This document shows positions 46,497 through 56,624 of a stretch of 64,000 bases of DNA, piece after piece. Positions within the stretch are counted from its first letter, which is position 1, and every line of letters begins with the position of its first letter. The position numbers and the translations under genes are program-made. Source of the DNA: Pseudoxanthomonas sp. z9 (GTDB lineage Bacteria; Pseudomonadota; Gammaproteobacteria; Xanthomonadales; Xanthomonadaceae); assembly GCF_006542425.1 (NCBI RefSeq), contig NZ_VFID01000011.1:250001-314000 (forward strand), written 5' to 3'. Below the pieces are notes generated by a model, which was not told the origin of the DNA, searched no databases, and saw only the letters and a list, made by a program, of their open reading frames with translations.

Positions 46497-47336
46497 TCAG
46501 GAGACCACCGGATCCTGCAGCAACTCGGGATGGCCGTCGATGCCGTGTTCGCAACGGGTGATCTTCTGCGTGCGGGTGGCCTGGAACAGGCGATTGTTGG
46601 GCAGGCTCATGTCGTCCACGTCCGGCGGCGCGCGCGAGTTGTGCCACAGGTGTACCGCCAGCGCGGCCCACTTGAGCGCGCGCCGGCGCAGGCCGGTGTT
46701 CTCCAGCCGCGCCGCCAGCTCGCGATCCTCGGCGCCGTAGCCTTCCATGCGCTCGTCGAAGCCGTTGACCTTCAGCAGATCGGCGCGCCAGAAACTCATG
46801 TTGCAGCTCATCACCCGCCCGCCGTTGCGCGAGCGCGCCTTCCAGCGCGCCAGCTGCGGCTGGCGGAACGCGTACTGGCGGCGGGTGCCGTCGAATTCGT
46901 CGAAATCGGCGTCGACCCACGGCGCGAACACCGGCCTTCCGCCGGCCAGTAGGCGGTTGCTCTCGGCGACGGTCGCCTTGAGCCGGCCCCCTTGCAGGAA
47001 GAATCCCGGCTCGGCCAGCATCTCGTGATCGCCGATGAAGTCCGGATGCAGGATCATGTCGCCGTCCAGCAGGATCACGTAGTCGCCGCGGCTGGCGGCG
47101 ATCGCGCGGTTGCGGCAGCGCGCCGCGCGGAAGCCGCGATCCTCCTGCCACAGATGGCGGACCGGAACCGGCAACGCCTGCTGCCAGCGCGCCACCATTT
47201 CGGCTGTATCGGGCCGGGAACCGTCGTCGGCGATCAGGATCTCGTCCGGCATCCGACGCTGCCGCGCGACGCTTTCCAGCACCCGCTCCAGGGCTTCGGG
47301 CCAGTTGTAGGTGAGGATTGCCAGGGAAATCTTCAT
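46497..47336 (-). CDS. Glycosyltransferase family 2 with galactosyltransferase-like C terminus
   Basis: A 279-residue GT-A enzyme. LAILTYNWPEALERVLESVARQ opens the fold, DEILIADDGS is the nucleotide-sugar site, and YVILLDGDMILHPDF contains the DxD metal motif. The C-terminal segment RADLLKVNGFDERMEGYGAEDRELAARLENTG is like the galactosyltransferase C-terminal (Glyco_transf_7C) module. The start at 47336 is preferred because it begins the conserved MKISLAILTYN and overlaps the upstream ligase stop as ATGA. It probably builds surface polysaccharide. Confidence 0.88.
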   Translation of the reverse strand: MKISLAILTYNWPEALERVLESVARQRRMPDEILIADDGSRPDTAEMVARWQQALPVPVRHLWQEDRGFRAARCRNRAIAASRGDYVILLDGDMILHPDFIGDHEMLAEPGFFLQGGRLKATVAESNRLLAGGRPVFAPWVDADFDEFDGTRRQYAFRQPQLARWKARSRNGGRVMSCNMSFWRADLLKVNGFDERMEGYGAEDRELAARLENTGLRRRALKWAALAVHLWHNSRAPPDVDDMSLPNNRLFQATRTQKITRCEHGIDGHPELLQDPVVS

Positions 47337-48514
47337 CGTGCGCGCGAAGGGTCGGTGGACGCCGATGGCAACGACAGGCTGAGCGCCAGCGGCAGCCAGA
47401 TGATCAACCAACCCGGGCGTGGGCTGTCAATCAGGTGCGGCAGGTCGAACTGCACCATCACGCTGGCGAACACCCACAGGCCCAGCACGACCCGGCCGAT
47501 CACCTCGTCTCGATGACGCCAGGCACGCCAGCCCAAGGCCAGCCAGATCCCCGACCACAACAGCAGTCCCGGCAGGCCGAGTTCGACCGCGATCTGGGTG
47601 AACAGGTTGTGGGTATGGACCTGATCCATGCCCATGCCGCCCTGGACCGGCAGGGTGAAGCGCGCGCCCAGCCCCAGACCCAGCCATGGCTGCTGCAGGA
47701 ACAGGTCCCAGCTGTGTTGCATGATCTGCGGCCGGAACGACCAGCCGCGCTCGCTCAGTTCCGGGTAGGCCGCGACCGCCACGCCCGCTCCGACCACGAT
47801 CAGCGCGACCACGCGCCGCCAGGCACGCTCCTTCCTGCGAATGGCGAGCAGCACGAACACCGCGGCGAACAGCGCGGCCCATGCGCTGCGCGAGTCGGCC
47901 AGCACCAGGCAGGCGACCAGCACGGACATGGCGGACCATTTCAACAGGCGCTGTCCCCGCATGTGGAAACGCCAAGGCCACAGCCACAGGAAACCGGCCC
48001 CCATCGCCGCGGCGAGCAGGTTGGCATTGGCCATCACGCCAAAACCGGTCACGCGACCGTCCGGCGGCGGCTGGATCGCGAACCGGAGCATCGCCGCGAT
48101 GGCGGTGGCGGCCAGCAGGCCTGCACCGCCCACCAGCAACCAGCGCTGGCGGCGTGGGTCGTCGCCGATGCCGTGCCGCCAGGCGAACAGGAATACCAGC
48201 ACGCTCAGGATGCGCAGGATCTCGTCCAGCGGCCGGCTCGCGTTGGTCCAGGCCAGGCTCACCGCGGACCAGCAGAGCAGCACCAACAGCCAAGGCATCA
48301 GCGGGCGATGTCCCAGGTCGCGCCAGCGATCGAAGCGCGCGAATCCCAGGATCAGCGCCGGCAGATACAGCGTCAGCGCCAGCAGGTACTGGTAAGGCTT
48401 GCCGGGGTTGAACGAGGGACCCGCCGGCAGGATGCACATACCCGCGATCAGCACCATCAATCCCCCGCAGAGCAGGTTGCGCCAGCGCGCGTCCACTTCG
48501 ATCGCCGAATGCAT
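47333..48514 (-). CDS. O-antigen ligase/polymerase family membrane protein
   Basis: A 393-residue polytopic protein with about ten to twelve helices and a Wzy_C-type loop. The segments VLADSRSAWAALFAAVFVLL, SWDLFLQQPWLGLGLGARFTLP and QVHTHNLFTQIAVELGLPGLLLW are typical of WaaL/Wzy-family ligases. It may transfer polysaccharide from undecaprenyl phosphate to lipid A-core or polymerise repeat units. The start is uncertain: the frame is open to 48697, but that extension is proline-rich and unlike the family, so MHSAIEVDARW is preferred. No strong ribosome-binding site is visible. Confidence 0.82.
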   Translation of the reverse strand: MHSAIEVDARWRNLLCGGLMVLIAGMCILPAGPSFNPGKPYQYLLALTLYLPALILGFARFDRWRDLGHRPLMPWLLVLLCWSAVSLAWTNASRPLDEILRILSVLVFLFAWRHGIGDDPRRQRWLLVGGAGLLAATAIAAMLRFAIQPPPDGRVTGFGVMANANLLAAAMGAGFLWLWPWRFHMRGQRLLKWSAMSVLVACLVLADSRSAWAALFAAVFVLLAIRRKERAWRRVVALIVVGAGVAVAAYPELSERGWSFRPQIMQHSWDLFLQQPWLGLGLGARFTLPVQGGMGMDQVHTHNLFTQIAVELGLPGLLLWSGIWLALGWRAWRHRDEVIGRVVLGLWVFASVMVQFDLPHLIDSPRPGWLIIWLPLALSLSLPSASTDPSRAR

Positions 48515-48778
48515 GACCGTCGGGTGGACTGCCACCGGCCCTTCGTCGGAGCGCCGGTCGGGGTCCGAAACGCGGGAAACGGGCGGGGGCGTGTGCGGGC
48601 GCACCGGCGCGGCGTCAGGCGCGGGGGAAGCGGGAGAATTTCGGGAAATCAAACACGGCGTCCGGCAGGGTCTGGGGAATGCGGAAGATCCGCCCAAGCG
48701 TAAGGCAAGCTACACCCGGGAACCAAGCCGGAAGTCACCGATTGTCGTTGCGCGCAATCCATTGCGTGTAGAGCGTGT

Positions 48779-49686
48779 CTATTTCTTGCGCTTCGGGCTG
48801 CGAACGATGCTCAGGATGCGCTCCAGGCGCTTCCACCACGGCAAGCGCGCCCGCCAGCACAACCCCATGTAGCGGCGCGCCTCGGCCCAATCGGGATCCG
48901 GCTTGGTCCGGTACTCCAGCTTGGCCAGTTCCAGGCAGGAGTCGTCCATGCCGGCGGCGCGCGCATAGTGCGCGATCAGGCCACGCGACTGCAGCAGGCC
49001 GAGGAAGGTGGTGGTCCGGTTCTGCTGCGCCCACCAGCCGTTGTTGCCGTGGATGCGGTAGCCGACCTGGCCGGTCGGCAGGAAGTATTTGCGCGCGCCG
49101 AAGATGCTGGCGCCGAATACCAGGCAGTTGTCGGCCGAGATCCGCCAGGTCGTGCTCACCTGCGGCGGCAGGTCCATGCACAGGCGCGCATAGCGCAGCC
49201 GCAGCGACAATGCCGAGGTGGGTGCGCCGTACCAGTAGGTCAGCGCATAGGTGCTGATGGCGGTGTAGCCCAGGTCAAGTTCCTTTTCGGCGAAGCCGAT
49301 GCGGCCTTCCTCGTTGCCGAACAGGCCGATGTCCGAAAGCACGAAGCCGACATCCTTGCGCTGGTCGTAGAGCGCGCCGATCTTCTCCAGGTAGTCCGGT
49401 TGCCAGCGATCGTCGGCATCGAGGAAGCAGACCACGTCCACGTCGGCATCCACGGCCGCCACGCCGCGCTGGAACGCCGCCAACTGGCCGCCGTTCTCGC
49501 CGAACAGCAGGCGCACGCCGGGATGGTTGCCGTAGTGTTCGGCTAGCAGCGCCTGCGAGCCGTCGGTTGAACCGTCGTCCACCACCAGGATCTGCGCCGC
49601 GCGCCGGCCCTGCGCCAGCACCCCGTCGACCGCCTCGATCACGAAGCGGGCATAGTTGTAGTTGGTGACGATGACCGCGAAGCGGG

Positions 49687-49690
<4 letters not shown>
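48779..49690 (-). CDS. Glycosyltransferase family 2
   Basis: A 303-residue GT-A enzyme. [23 protein letters not shown] and [21 protein letters not shown] bind the nucleotide, and [23 protein letters not shown] holds the DxD-type motif. The C-terminal half ([21 protein letters not shown]) is not closely family-defining. The ATG overlaps the stop of the UDP-xylose synthase-like gene (ATGA), so the two are coupled. A 264-base gap, holding no gene I can recognise, separates it from the ligase gene downstream. Confidence 0.88.
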
Positions 49691-50634
<944 letters not shown>

Positions 50635-50783
50635 GAACCACTCTCTTGGAAGGAAGAACACCGCCGGCGGCGCGAAGCGGGCCCGCCGGGCAGGCGCATA
50701 TTGTCACGGCTGGGTCGGGCCGGGGGGAAGGGCGCCGGCGAGCACGGTGATGGTGCGTTCGGGAGATGCGGGCGCTACAGCCG

Positions 50784-52691
50784 CTACAGCCGCTCGCGCC
50801 ACGCCTGGAACATCAGCACGCCCCACAGATGGGTGTGCCATTTGCGCTGGCCTGCCTGGAACTCGCGCCAGATCGCGCGGATCGGCGCCGGATCGAAATG
50901 TCCTTCCTCGCGCAGGCGGCGCTCATCCAGCTGCGCTTCGGCCCAGTCGCGCAGGGGACCGCGCAGCCAGTCGCCGACCGGTGCGCCGAAACCCGACTTG
51001 GGCCGGTGCACCAGCGAGGCCGGCAGGTAGCGTTCCAGCAGGCGCTTGGGCAGGTGCTTGAGCTGGCCGTCGCGGTACTTCATCGCCAGCGGCAGCGACC
51101 AGGCGAACTCGACCACCCGCCAGTCCAGCAGCGGCGCGCGCGCCTCCAGCGCGACCGCCATGCTCGCGCGGTCGACCTTGGTCAGGATGTCCTCGGGCAG
51201 GTAGCAGGCGAAATCCAGTGCCATCAGCCGATCGGCGGGACCGCCGTTGGCCGGCAGCGCAGTTGGATCGTCGTAGGCGGTGATCGCGCGGCGGGCGCCG
51301 CGCACGACCGATTCCGGCCGCCGCCAGCGGCTGACCCGCTGCAGGGCGACGCCCTGCAGGTCGCCGGTGGCCAATTCCGCGCGTGCCGCCGCCAGTCCGC
51401 CCAACCGCGAGCGTTCGCCGGGATTGCCGGCCAGCCGGGCCAGCAGGCGCCGGGGCAGGCGTGCCAGCCGCGCATCGTTGCGCAGCGCGCGCAGGTAGCG
51501 GCCGTAGCCGAAGAACAGTTCGTCGCCGCCGTCGCCGGAGAGCGCGACCGTCACGTGCTGGCGGGCCAGCCGGCACAGCAACGCGGTCGGCAATTGTGAG
51601 GAATCGGCGAAGGGCTCATCGAACATCCGCGCCATGTCCGGCACCAGATCCAGCGCGGCGCGGCCGTCGGCGTGCAGTTCGGTGTGATCGGTGCGCAGGT
51701 GTCGCGCCACCGCGGTGGCATAGGCGCTCTCGTCATGATCGGTGTTGTCGAAGCCGATCGAGAAGCTGCGCACCGGCCGCGCCGACTGCGCCTGCATCAG
51801 CGCGGTCACCAGCGAGGAATCGGTGCCGCCGGACAGGAACGCGCCCAGCGGCACGTCCGCCTCCATGCGCAGCGCGACCGCGTCGCGCAGCAATGCATCC
51901 AGCGCGTCCAGCGCGGCGTCCTCGTCGCCGTCGAAGCCCTGTGCGATCGCGGCTTCCTGGCGCTGGCGCGCATTCCACCAGTGCAGTGGCGCGCGCAGCG
52001 GATCGTGGCCGGCGTCGCCCGCCGCCAACGCGGCCGGATCCAGGCGCAGCAGGGTGCCGGCCGGCAGCTTGTGCACGCCGCGCAGGATGGCGTACGGCGC
52101 GGGGATGTAGTCCAACCGCAGCAGCAGCGCCAGCGCGTCGGGATTCACCTCGTGGCGCAGGCCCGGATGGGCGCGCAGCGCGGACAGCTCGCTGCCGAAC
52201 ACCAGCGCGCCGTCCGTCGTCCAGCCGTAATACAGCGGCTTCTTGCCGACACGGTCGCGCGCCAGCCACAGGGCCCGCTCCTGGCGATCCCAGGCCGCCA
52301 GCGCGAGCATGCCGTTGCCGCGCTCCAGTGCCGCCTGCACGCCCCACTGGGCGATGCCCGCCAGCAGCACTTCGGTGTCGGAATGGCCGCGGAACCGGTG
52401 TCCCAGCGCTTCCAGCTCCGCGCGCAGCGCGGCGTGGTTGTAGATCTCGCCGTTGAAGGCGATCACCCAGCGGCCGTCGGCCGACACCATCGGCTGGTGG
52501 CCTTCCGGGCTCAGATCCAGGATCGACAGGCGCCGGTGCGACAGCACCAGGCCGATATCCGCGTCCACCCAGGTGCCGCTGTCGTCCGGACCCCGGTGGG
52601 CAATGGCCTCGCCCATGCGCCGGCCGAGGGCGTGGAGTTCGTCCGCGCCCGTGCGCGGTTGGGGCGACCAGGCGCCAGCGATGCCGCACAT
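50784..52691 (-). CDS. asnB: Asparagine synthase-type glutamine amidotransferase
   Basis: A 635-residue protein. C2 (MCGIAG) is the N-terminal glutaminase nucleophile; HRGPDDSGTW and FNGEIYNHAALRAEL complete that domain. The synthetase domain has the PP-loop GAFLSGGTDSSLVTALM and LSGDGGDELFFGYGRY. Length and motifs fit AsnB, but its place inside a glycan cluster suggests it amidates a sugar carboxylate rather than free aspartate, as for WbpS-like proteins. Both readings are open. The start is fixed by the required Cys2; the frame upstream overlaps the GT2 gene, whose stop lies 2 bases before. Confidence 0.87.
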   Translation of the reverse strand: MCGIAGAWSPQPRTGADELHALGRRMGEAIAHRGPDDSGTWVDADIGLVLSHRRLSILDLSPEGHQPMVSADGRWVIAFNGEIYNHAALRAELEALGHRFRGHSDTEVLLAGIAQWGVQAALERGNGMLALAAWDRQERALWLARDRVGKKPLYYGWTTDGALVFGSELSALRAHPGLRHEVNPDALALLLRLDYIPAPYAILRGVHKLPAGTLLRLDPAALAAGDAGHDPLRAPLHWWNARQRQEAAIAQGFDGDEDAALDALDALLRDAVALRMEADVPLGAFLSGGTDSSLVTALMQAQSARPVRSFSIGFDNTDHDESAYATAVARHLRTDHTELHADGRAALDLVPDMARMFDEPFADSSQLPTALLCRLARQHVTVALSGDGGDELFFGYGRYLRALRNDARLARLPRRLLARLAGNPGERSRLGGLAAARAELATGDLQGVALQRVSRWRRPESVVRGARRAITAYDDPTALPANGGPADRLMALDFACYLPEDILTKVDRASMAVALEARAPLLDWRVVEFAWSLPLAMKYRDGQLKHLPKRLLERYLPASLVHRPKSGFGAPVGDWLRGPLRDWAEAQLDERRLREEGHFDPAPIRAIWREFQAGQRKWHTHLWGVLMFQAWRERL

Positions 52692-52693
52692 GG

Positions 52694-53482
52694 TCAGGCC
52701 TTGTTCGGAGGTTCGGGGGAAACGGGGGTGACGACCGGCTGCCCGGTCTGCAGCAACCACAGCATGATGGTCTTCTGGCGCACGTAGTTGGCGCGCACGT
52801 AGGCGTAGATCAGGCCATGCCAGCCGTCGAGGAAGCCACCGCGCAGCAGGTAGCCGCGCCAGAAACGCCAGGCCGGCGACAGCACCAGCTTGGCCAGGGT
52901 GGCGCGCTTGCCGCGCGCGAAATCGTGCTCGGCCATCATCCGCGCGTAACGCTGGGTCTTGAGCAGTTGCTGTTCGAGCGATCGGTACGGGTAATGGATC
53001 AGGTCCCCGCGCAGGGTCTTCACCGCACCGTCCACGCTGGCGGCCTCATGCACCTCGCGCTTGCCGCGCCAGCCGCCACGGCGGCGATCGAACAGGCGCA
53101 GTACCCGATCCGGATAGGCGTTGCCGTGGCGCAGGAAGCGGCCGAAGTAATCCGACAGCCGGGCGAACCGGTAGCCGGCGGCGCCGTCGAAGCCCGCGCC
53201 ACGCGCCGATTCGATGGCCGCGCGCAGCGTGTCGTCCACGCGCTCGTCCGCATCCAGGCACAGCACCCAGTCGTGGCTGGCCTGTTCGATCGCGAACTGC
53301 TTCTGGCTACGGAAGCCGTCGAATGCCCGCTGCAGCACCCGCGCGCCAGCCGCCTGCGCGATCGCCACCGTGGCATCGGTGGAATACGAATCCACCACCA
53401 CGACCTCGTCGCAGAACGCCAGCGAGGCCAGGCAATCGCCGATGCGGTCCGCTTCGTTAAACGCGATAATGCAGGCCGAAAT
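52694..53482 (-). CDS. Glycosyltransferase family 2 (WaaE/KdtX-like) without a standard start codon
   Basis: A protein of about 262 residues whose conserved N terminus (ISACIIAFNEADRIGDCL, then FCDEVVVVDSYSTD) is encoded upstream of the first GTG (53401). The frame runs back to a TAA near 53508 without ATG, GTG or TTG. ATT at 53480-53482 gives the family's natural start and is used here. The metal motif is WVLCLDADERVD; the C terminus (FLDGWHGLIYAYVRANYVRQKTIM) is WaaE-like. It probably adds a heptose-linked glucose in LPS core. Alternatively a base has changed at the old start. It is divergent from the next gene by about 28 bases. Confidence 0.75.
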   Translation of the reverse strand: MSACIIAFNEADRIGDCLASLAFCDEVVVVDSYSTDATVAIAQAAGARVLQRAFDGFRSQKQFAIEQASHDWVLCLDADERVDDTLRAAIESARGAGFDGAAGYRFARLSDYFGRFLRHGNAYPDRVLRLFDRRRGGWRGKREVHEAASVDGAVKTLRGDLIHYPYRSLEQQLLKTQRYARMMAEHDFARGKRATLAKLVLSPAWRFWRGYLLRGGFLDGWHGLIYAYVRANYVRQKTIMLWLLQTGQPVVTPVSPEPPNKA

Positions 53483-53510
53483 CGGGACCCGGTGGTTCGA
53501 GGAGGCGTTG

Positions 53511-54572
53511 ATGGCGGATTACCTGTTGTTTGCGACGGAACGCTATGCGCTGCCCATCTTGCAGCCGCTGGCCGATGCGCTGCAAGCCGCCGGACACGAC
53601 ACGCACGCCTGGTTCGTCGATGGTGCCGCCGGCTCGCGGCTGCCCGCGCCGGTGCGGATGATCGAACACGCGCGCCACGCCGTGGACCTGCGCCCGCGCG
53701 CGGTGTTCAGCGCCGCCAACTGGGTGCCGACCTTCGTGTCCGGCGCCAAGGTGCAGCTGTTCCATGGCTTCAACGTGGAGAAGCGCGATGCCGCGCGCGG
53801 CCATTTCCGGGTGCGCGGCATGTTCGACCTGTACTGCACGCAGGGGCCCGCGACCACCGTGTCGTTCGAGGCGCTCGCCCGTGAGGCCGGTCACTTCAAG
53901 GTGGTCGAGACCGGCTGGCCCAAGCTGGATCCGCTGTTCGGGCCGGAGGACGCGCGGGTCCGGCAATGGCGCGCGCAGGCCAACGGGCGGCCGGTGGTGA
54001 TGTTCGCGTCGACCTTCACCGAACGCCTGAGCGCGGCCCCGCACCTGTACGACGCCATCGCCGCGCAGGTGGCGACCGGTGAACGCTTCTGGCTGCTGAC
54101 CCTGCACCCCAAGTGCGCGCCGGACCTGTTCGCGCGCTACCGCGCGCTGGCCGGGGCGAACGCCGTGTTCGTCGAGACCGAGGACCTGATCAGCGCCGAG
54201 CGCGCGGCCGACGTGCTGGTCGCCGATACCACCTCGGTGGTCAGCGAGTTCGTGGTCCAGCGCAAGCCGGTGGTGACCTTCCGCAACCGCGCGCCCAAGC
54301 CGCACATGATCGACTTCGACGATCCGGCGCGCCTGGCGGAGATGCTGGCGCGCGCGTTCGTGCCGGATGACGCATTGCACGCCGCGCTGGCCAACTACGC
54401 CACCGCGATCCACCCGTACCACGACGGCCATTCCTCGCAGCGGGTGATGATCGCCACCGAGCGCCTGCTGCGTGGCGAACTGGGCCCGCTGGCGCGCAAG
54501 CCGTTCGGCAGCCTGTTGCGCGCGCTGCAGATCCGCAAGGACCTGGGTTACTGGGGGCCGGCCGCGCGCTGA
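53511..54572 (+). CDS. CDP-glycerol glycerophosphotransferase family protein
   Basis: A 353-residue protein resembling the TagB/TagF transferase domain (Glyphos_transf). Signature elements are QLFHGFNVEKRD near residue 80, VVETGWPKLDPLF, VMFASTFTERL, LTLHPKC and VLVADTTSVVSEFVVQRKPVVTF. In Gram-positives these enzymes add glycerol phosphate to teichoic acid; in Gram-negatives they occur in LPS or capsule loci, where the donor may be CDP-glycerol or another CDP-linked group. GAGGAGG five bases before ATG supports the start. It is the only plus-strand member of the glycan cluster. Confidence 0.83.
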   Translation: MADYLLFATERYALPILQPLADALQAAGHDTHAWFVDGAAGSRLPAPVRMIEHARHAVDLRPRAVFSAANWVPTFVSGAKVQLFHGFNVEKRDAARGHFRVRGMFDLYCTQGPATTVSFEALAREAGHFKVVETGWPKLDPLFGPEDARVRQWRAQANGRPVVMFASTFTERLSAAPHLYDAIAAQVATGERFWLLTLHPKCAPDLFARYRALAGANAVFVETEDLISAERAADVLVADTTSVVSEFVVQRKPVVTFRNRAPKPHMIDFDDPARLAEMLARAFVPDDALHAALANYATAIHPYHDGHSSQRVMIATERLLRGELGPLARKPFGSLLRALQIRKDLGYWGPAAR

Positions 54573-54576
54573 GCGC

Positions 54577-56118
54577 TCACCAGCGCAGGCGGCGGCGGGC
54601 GAGGGTATCGGTCAGGCGCAGGTAGATGGCCCGCACTTCGGCCTCGGGCAGGAAGCGCAGCCGCAGCGGCGGGCTCAGGCCGCGATCCCCCGCGGTGTCC
54701 AGCCACAGCGTGGCGGTGCCCAGCCTCCGATCCAACGGCGTGCGGCTCAGCCGCAATACCTGCAGTTTGTCGACCTCGGCGAAGCGCCACCAGCGCCACC
54801 ACCAGCCCCCGCGCACGGCAATCAGCTCCTCGCCGACGGCGTAGCCGGAGCGGCGCGCGTTCTGCCAGGCGGACCAACCGGTCAGCGGCCAGAGCAGCAG
54901 CGCCAGGCTGGCCCAGGCGCCGACCGCGAACCACAGCGCGATCGCCAGCAGCGGGGTGAGGATCATCCCCGGCAACCACAGCCGCCATGCCGCCCGCATC
55001 GGCATCGATTGCCACTGCGCGGGCGGCCACGCCGAATGCGGCAGCAGATGGCGGACGAGGGCATCGCAGGTTTCGGGCTGGGCGATCGGCGCCAGCACCT
55101 TCAGCGCGCGGCCGTCGTCATGGTCGACGCGGCTGGCCACCGCGGTGTCGATGTGCAGGCTGCGTCGCTTCAACCAGCGTTGCACCACGCCTTCGCGCAG
55201 GGTCCAGGCCTGGATGCGTCGGCGCGACACGCTGTTGCGCAGGCGGGTCAGCAGGCCACGTTCGACGGTCAGGCGGCGATCGGCCTCGCTCAGGCGAAAG
55301 CCATGGAACTGCACCAGCGCGAGCAGCACCGACAGCAGCCGGGTCAGCACCAACACCAGCGCCAGAATCCCCAGCGCCGCGAGCACGCCGCTCTGCCAAC
55401 TCCATTCCAGATGGCTCGCATAGCCGAGGGCTTCGCGTGAATAGCGCTGCACCAGCCGCGCCATCATCCTGTCAGGCAGCACCTGCCAGGCCAGGCCGAA
55501 CGCCGCCGCGACCACCACCATGCCGCGATTGGACGCCAGTCCCAGCCGGATCACTTCCATCACCGGCAGCGCCAGCAACGTGTTCGGAGCGGGCATCGCC
55601 GGGGTATCGCCTGGCGCGTCCGGCATGGCCTGGCCGCGATGCCGGATCAGGTTCTCCAGCGCGTTGGCCGCCGACAGGCTCAGCACCCGCATCTCCGCTT
55701 CGGGCTTCTGTCCACCGGCCGATTCCAGCCGCACTTCGGCCACCTGGAACAGGCGATGCAGCAGCGACTGATGGATGCCCACGTTGTGGATGCGCGCGAA
55801 CGGAATCTCGCGCAGGCTGCGATGCAGCCAGCCGCTGCGGATGGTCAGGCCGTCGCGGCCGATCCGGTAGCGGTAGGTGAAGTACTGGATCACCGACACC
55901 ACCACCAGCACGCCCACCGCGATCACCGGGCCCAGGTTGGCCCACAGGTTGTCCGGATCGCCGCGTCCTCCGAACACGACCAGCGCGATCAGCGGCAGGA
56001 TGAACTGCTTGAGCTGCTGTACCAGCACGAACAGCCAGGACCAGGGATGCAGCCGCTGCTCCACCGCCATCGGCAGATCATCGGCGGACGGAAGGGGAGG
56101 TGGTTCGGAAACGCTCAC
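54577..56118 (-). CDS. Membrane protein with bPH2 (YdbT-type) domains
   Basis: A 513-residue membrane protein. It has an early hydrophobic hairpin (SWLFVLVQQLKQFILPLIALVVF and VIAVGVLVVVSVIQYFTYRYRI) followed by a bacterial PH domain (GLTIRSGWLHRSLREIPFARIHNVGIHQSLLHRLFQVAEVRLESAGG). Two further PH-like blocks alternate with transmembrane segments (LLTRLRNSVSRRRIQAWTL, then GGWWWRWWRFAEVDKLQVLRLSRTPL). It starts at GTG 56118, overlapping the smaller partner's stop (GTGA). Function is unknown; the pair matches the YdbS/YdbT arrangement of E. coli. Confidence 0.85.
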   Translation of the reverse strand: MSVSEPPPLPSADDLPMAVEQRLHPWSWLFVLVQQLKQFILPLIALVVFGGRGDPDNLWANLGPVIAVGVLVVVSVIQYFTYRYRIGRDGLTIRSGWLHRSLREIPFARIHNVGIHQSLLHRLFQVAEVRLESAGGQKPEAEMRVLSLSAANALENLIRHRGQAMPDAPGDTPAMPAPNTLLALPVMEVIRLGLASNRGMVVVAAAFGLAWQVLPDRMMARLVQRYSREALGYASHLEWSWQSGVLAALGILALVLVLTRLLSVLLALVQFHGFRLSEADRRLTVERGLLTRLRNSVSRRRIQAWTLREGVVQRWLKRRSLHIDTAVASRVDHDDGRALKVLAPIAQPETCDALVRHLLPHSAWPPAQWQSMPMRAAWRLWLPGMILTPLLAIALWFAVGAWASLALLLWPLTGWSAWQNARRSGYAVGEELIAVRGGWWWRWWRFAEVDKLQVLRLSRTPLDRRLGTATLWLDTAGDRGLSPPLRLRFLPEAEVRAIYLRLTDTLARRRLRW

Positions 56119-56624
56119 AGCGCGTCGTCGACATCGAGCTGCCGGGCCAGCCGATCGCGCAGGCGTTCGGCGTCGGCCGCATCCATCGCCTGCACGCTGA
56201 CCGTGGCCTGGCGGGTGCCGGCGGTGTGCACCACGAGTGTCGCCAGGCCCATGCCGCGTTCCAGCGGACCACGTTTCAGGTCCAGGTGCTGCACGCGCGA
56301 AATCGGCACGTGCGTTTCGCTCTGCCACCAGTTGCCGCGTCGTACCGCGAAACCGGACTCATCCAGCTTCCAGCGCGTGCGCAGGTGCCGGCGCAGGCTC
56401 AACCAGCCGCACAGCACCGCGCCGATCAGCAGCACGGCCGGCGCGGCCAGCCAAGGCGACAGCCAGCCGGAGGCCTGGCTGACGAACGCGGCGCCCACCG
56501 CCAGCGGAATGCCGATCATCGCGCCGCCCAGGGCCGCCAGCACGCCACCGCGCGGTGGCACGGGCTGCCAGCCGGACGCGATGTCCGGCGTGGTGATCGA
56601 CGCATCGGCGGGGAGTTCGCTCAC
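56115..56624 (-). CDS. Small membrane protein with one bPH2 (YdbS-type) domain
   Basis: A 169-residue protein. Two hydrophobic helices (VLAALGGAMIGIPLAVGAAF and WLAAPAVLLIGAVLCGWL) precede a PH-like domain (FAVRRGNWWQSETHVPISRVQHLDLKRGPLERGMGLATLVVHTAG). It starts at GTG 56624, overlapping the stop of the Sel1-repeat gene (GTGA), and ends overlapping the large partner's GTG, so three proteins are coupled in translation. Function is unknown. Confidence 0.85.
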   Translation of the reverse strand: MSELPADASITTPDIASGWQPVPPRGGVLAALGGAMIGIPLAVGAAFVSQASGWLSPWLAAPAVLLIGAVLCGWLSLRRHLRTRWKLDESGFAVRRGNWWQSETHVPISRVQHLDLKRGPLERGMGLATLVVHTAGTRQATVSVQAMDAADAERLRDRLARQLDVDDAL

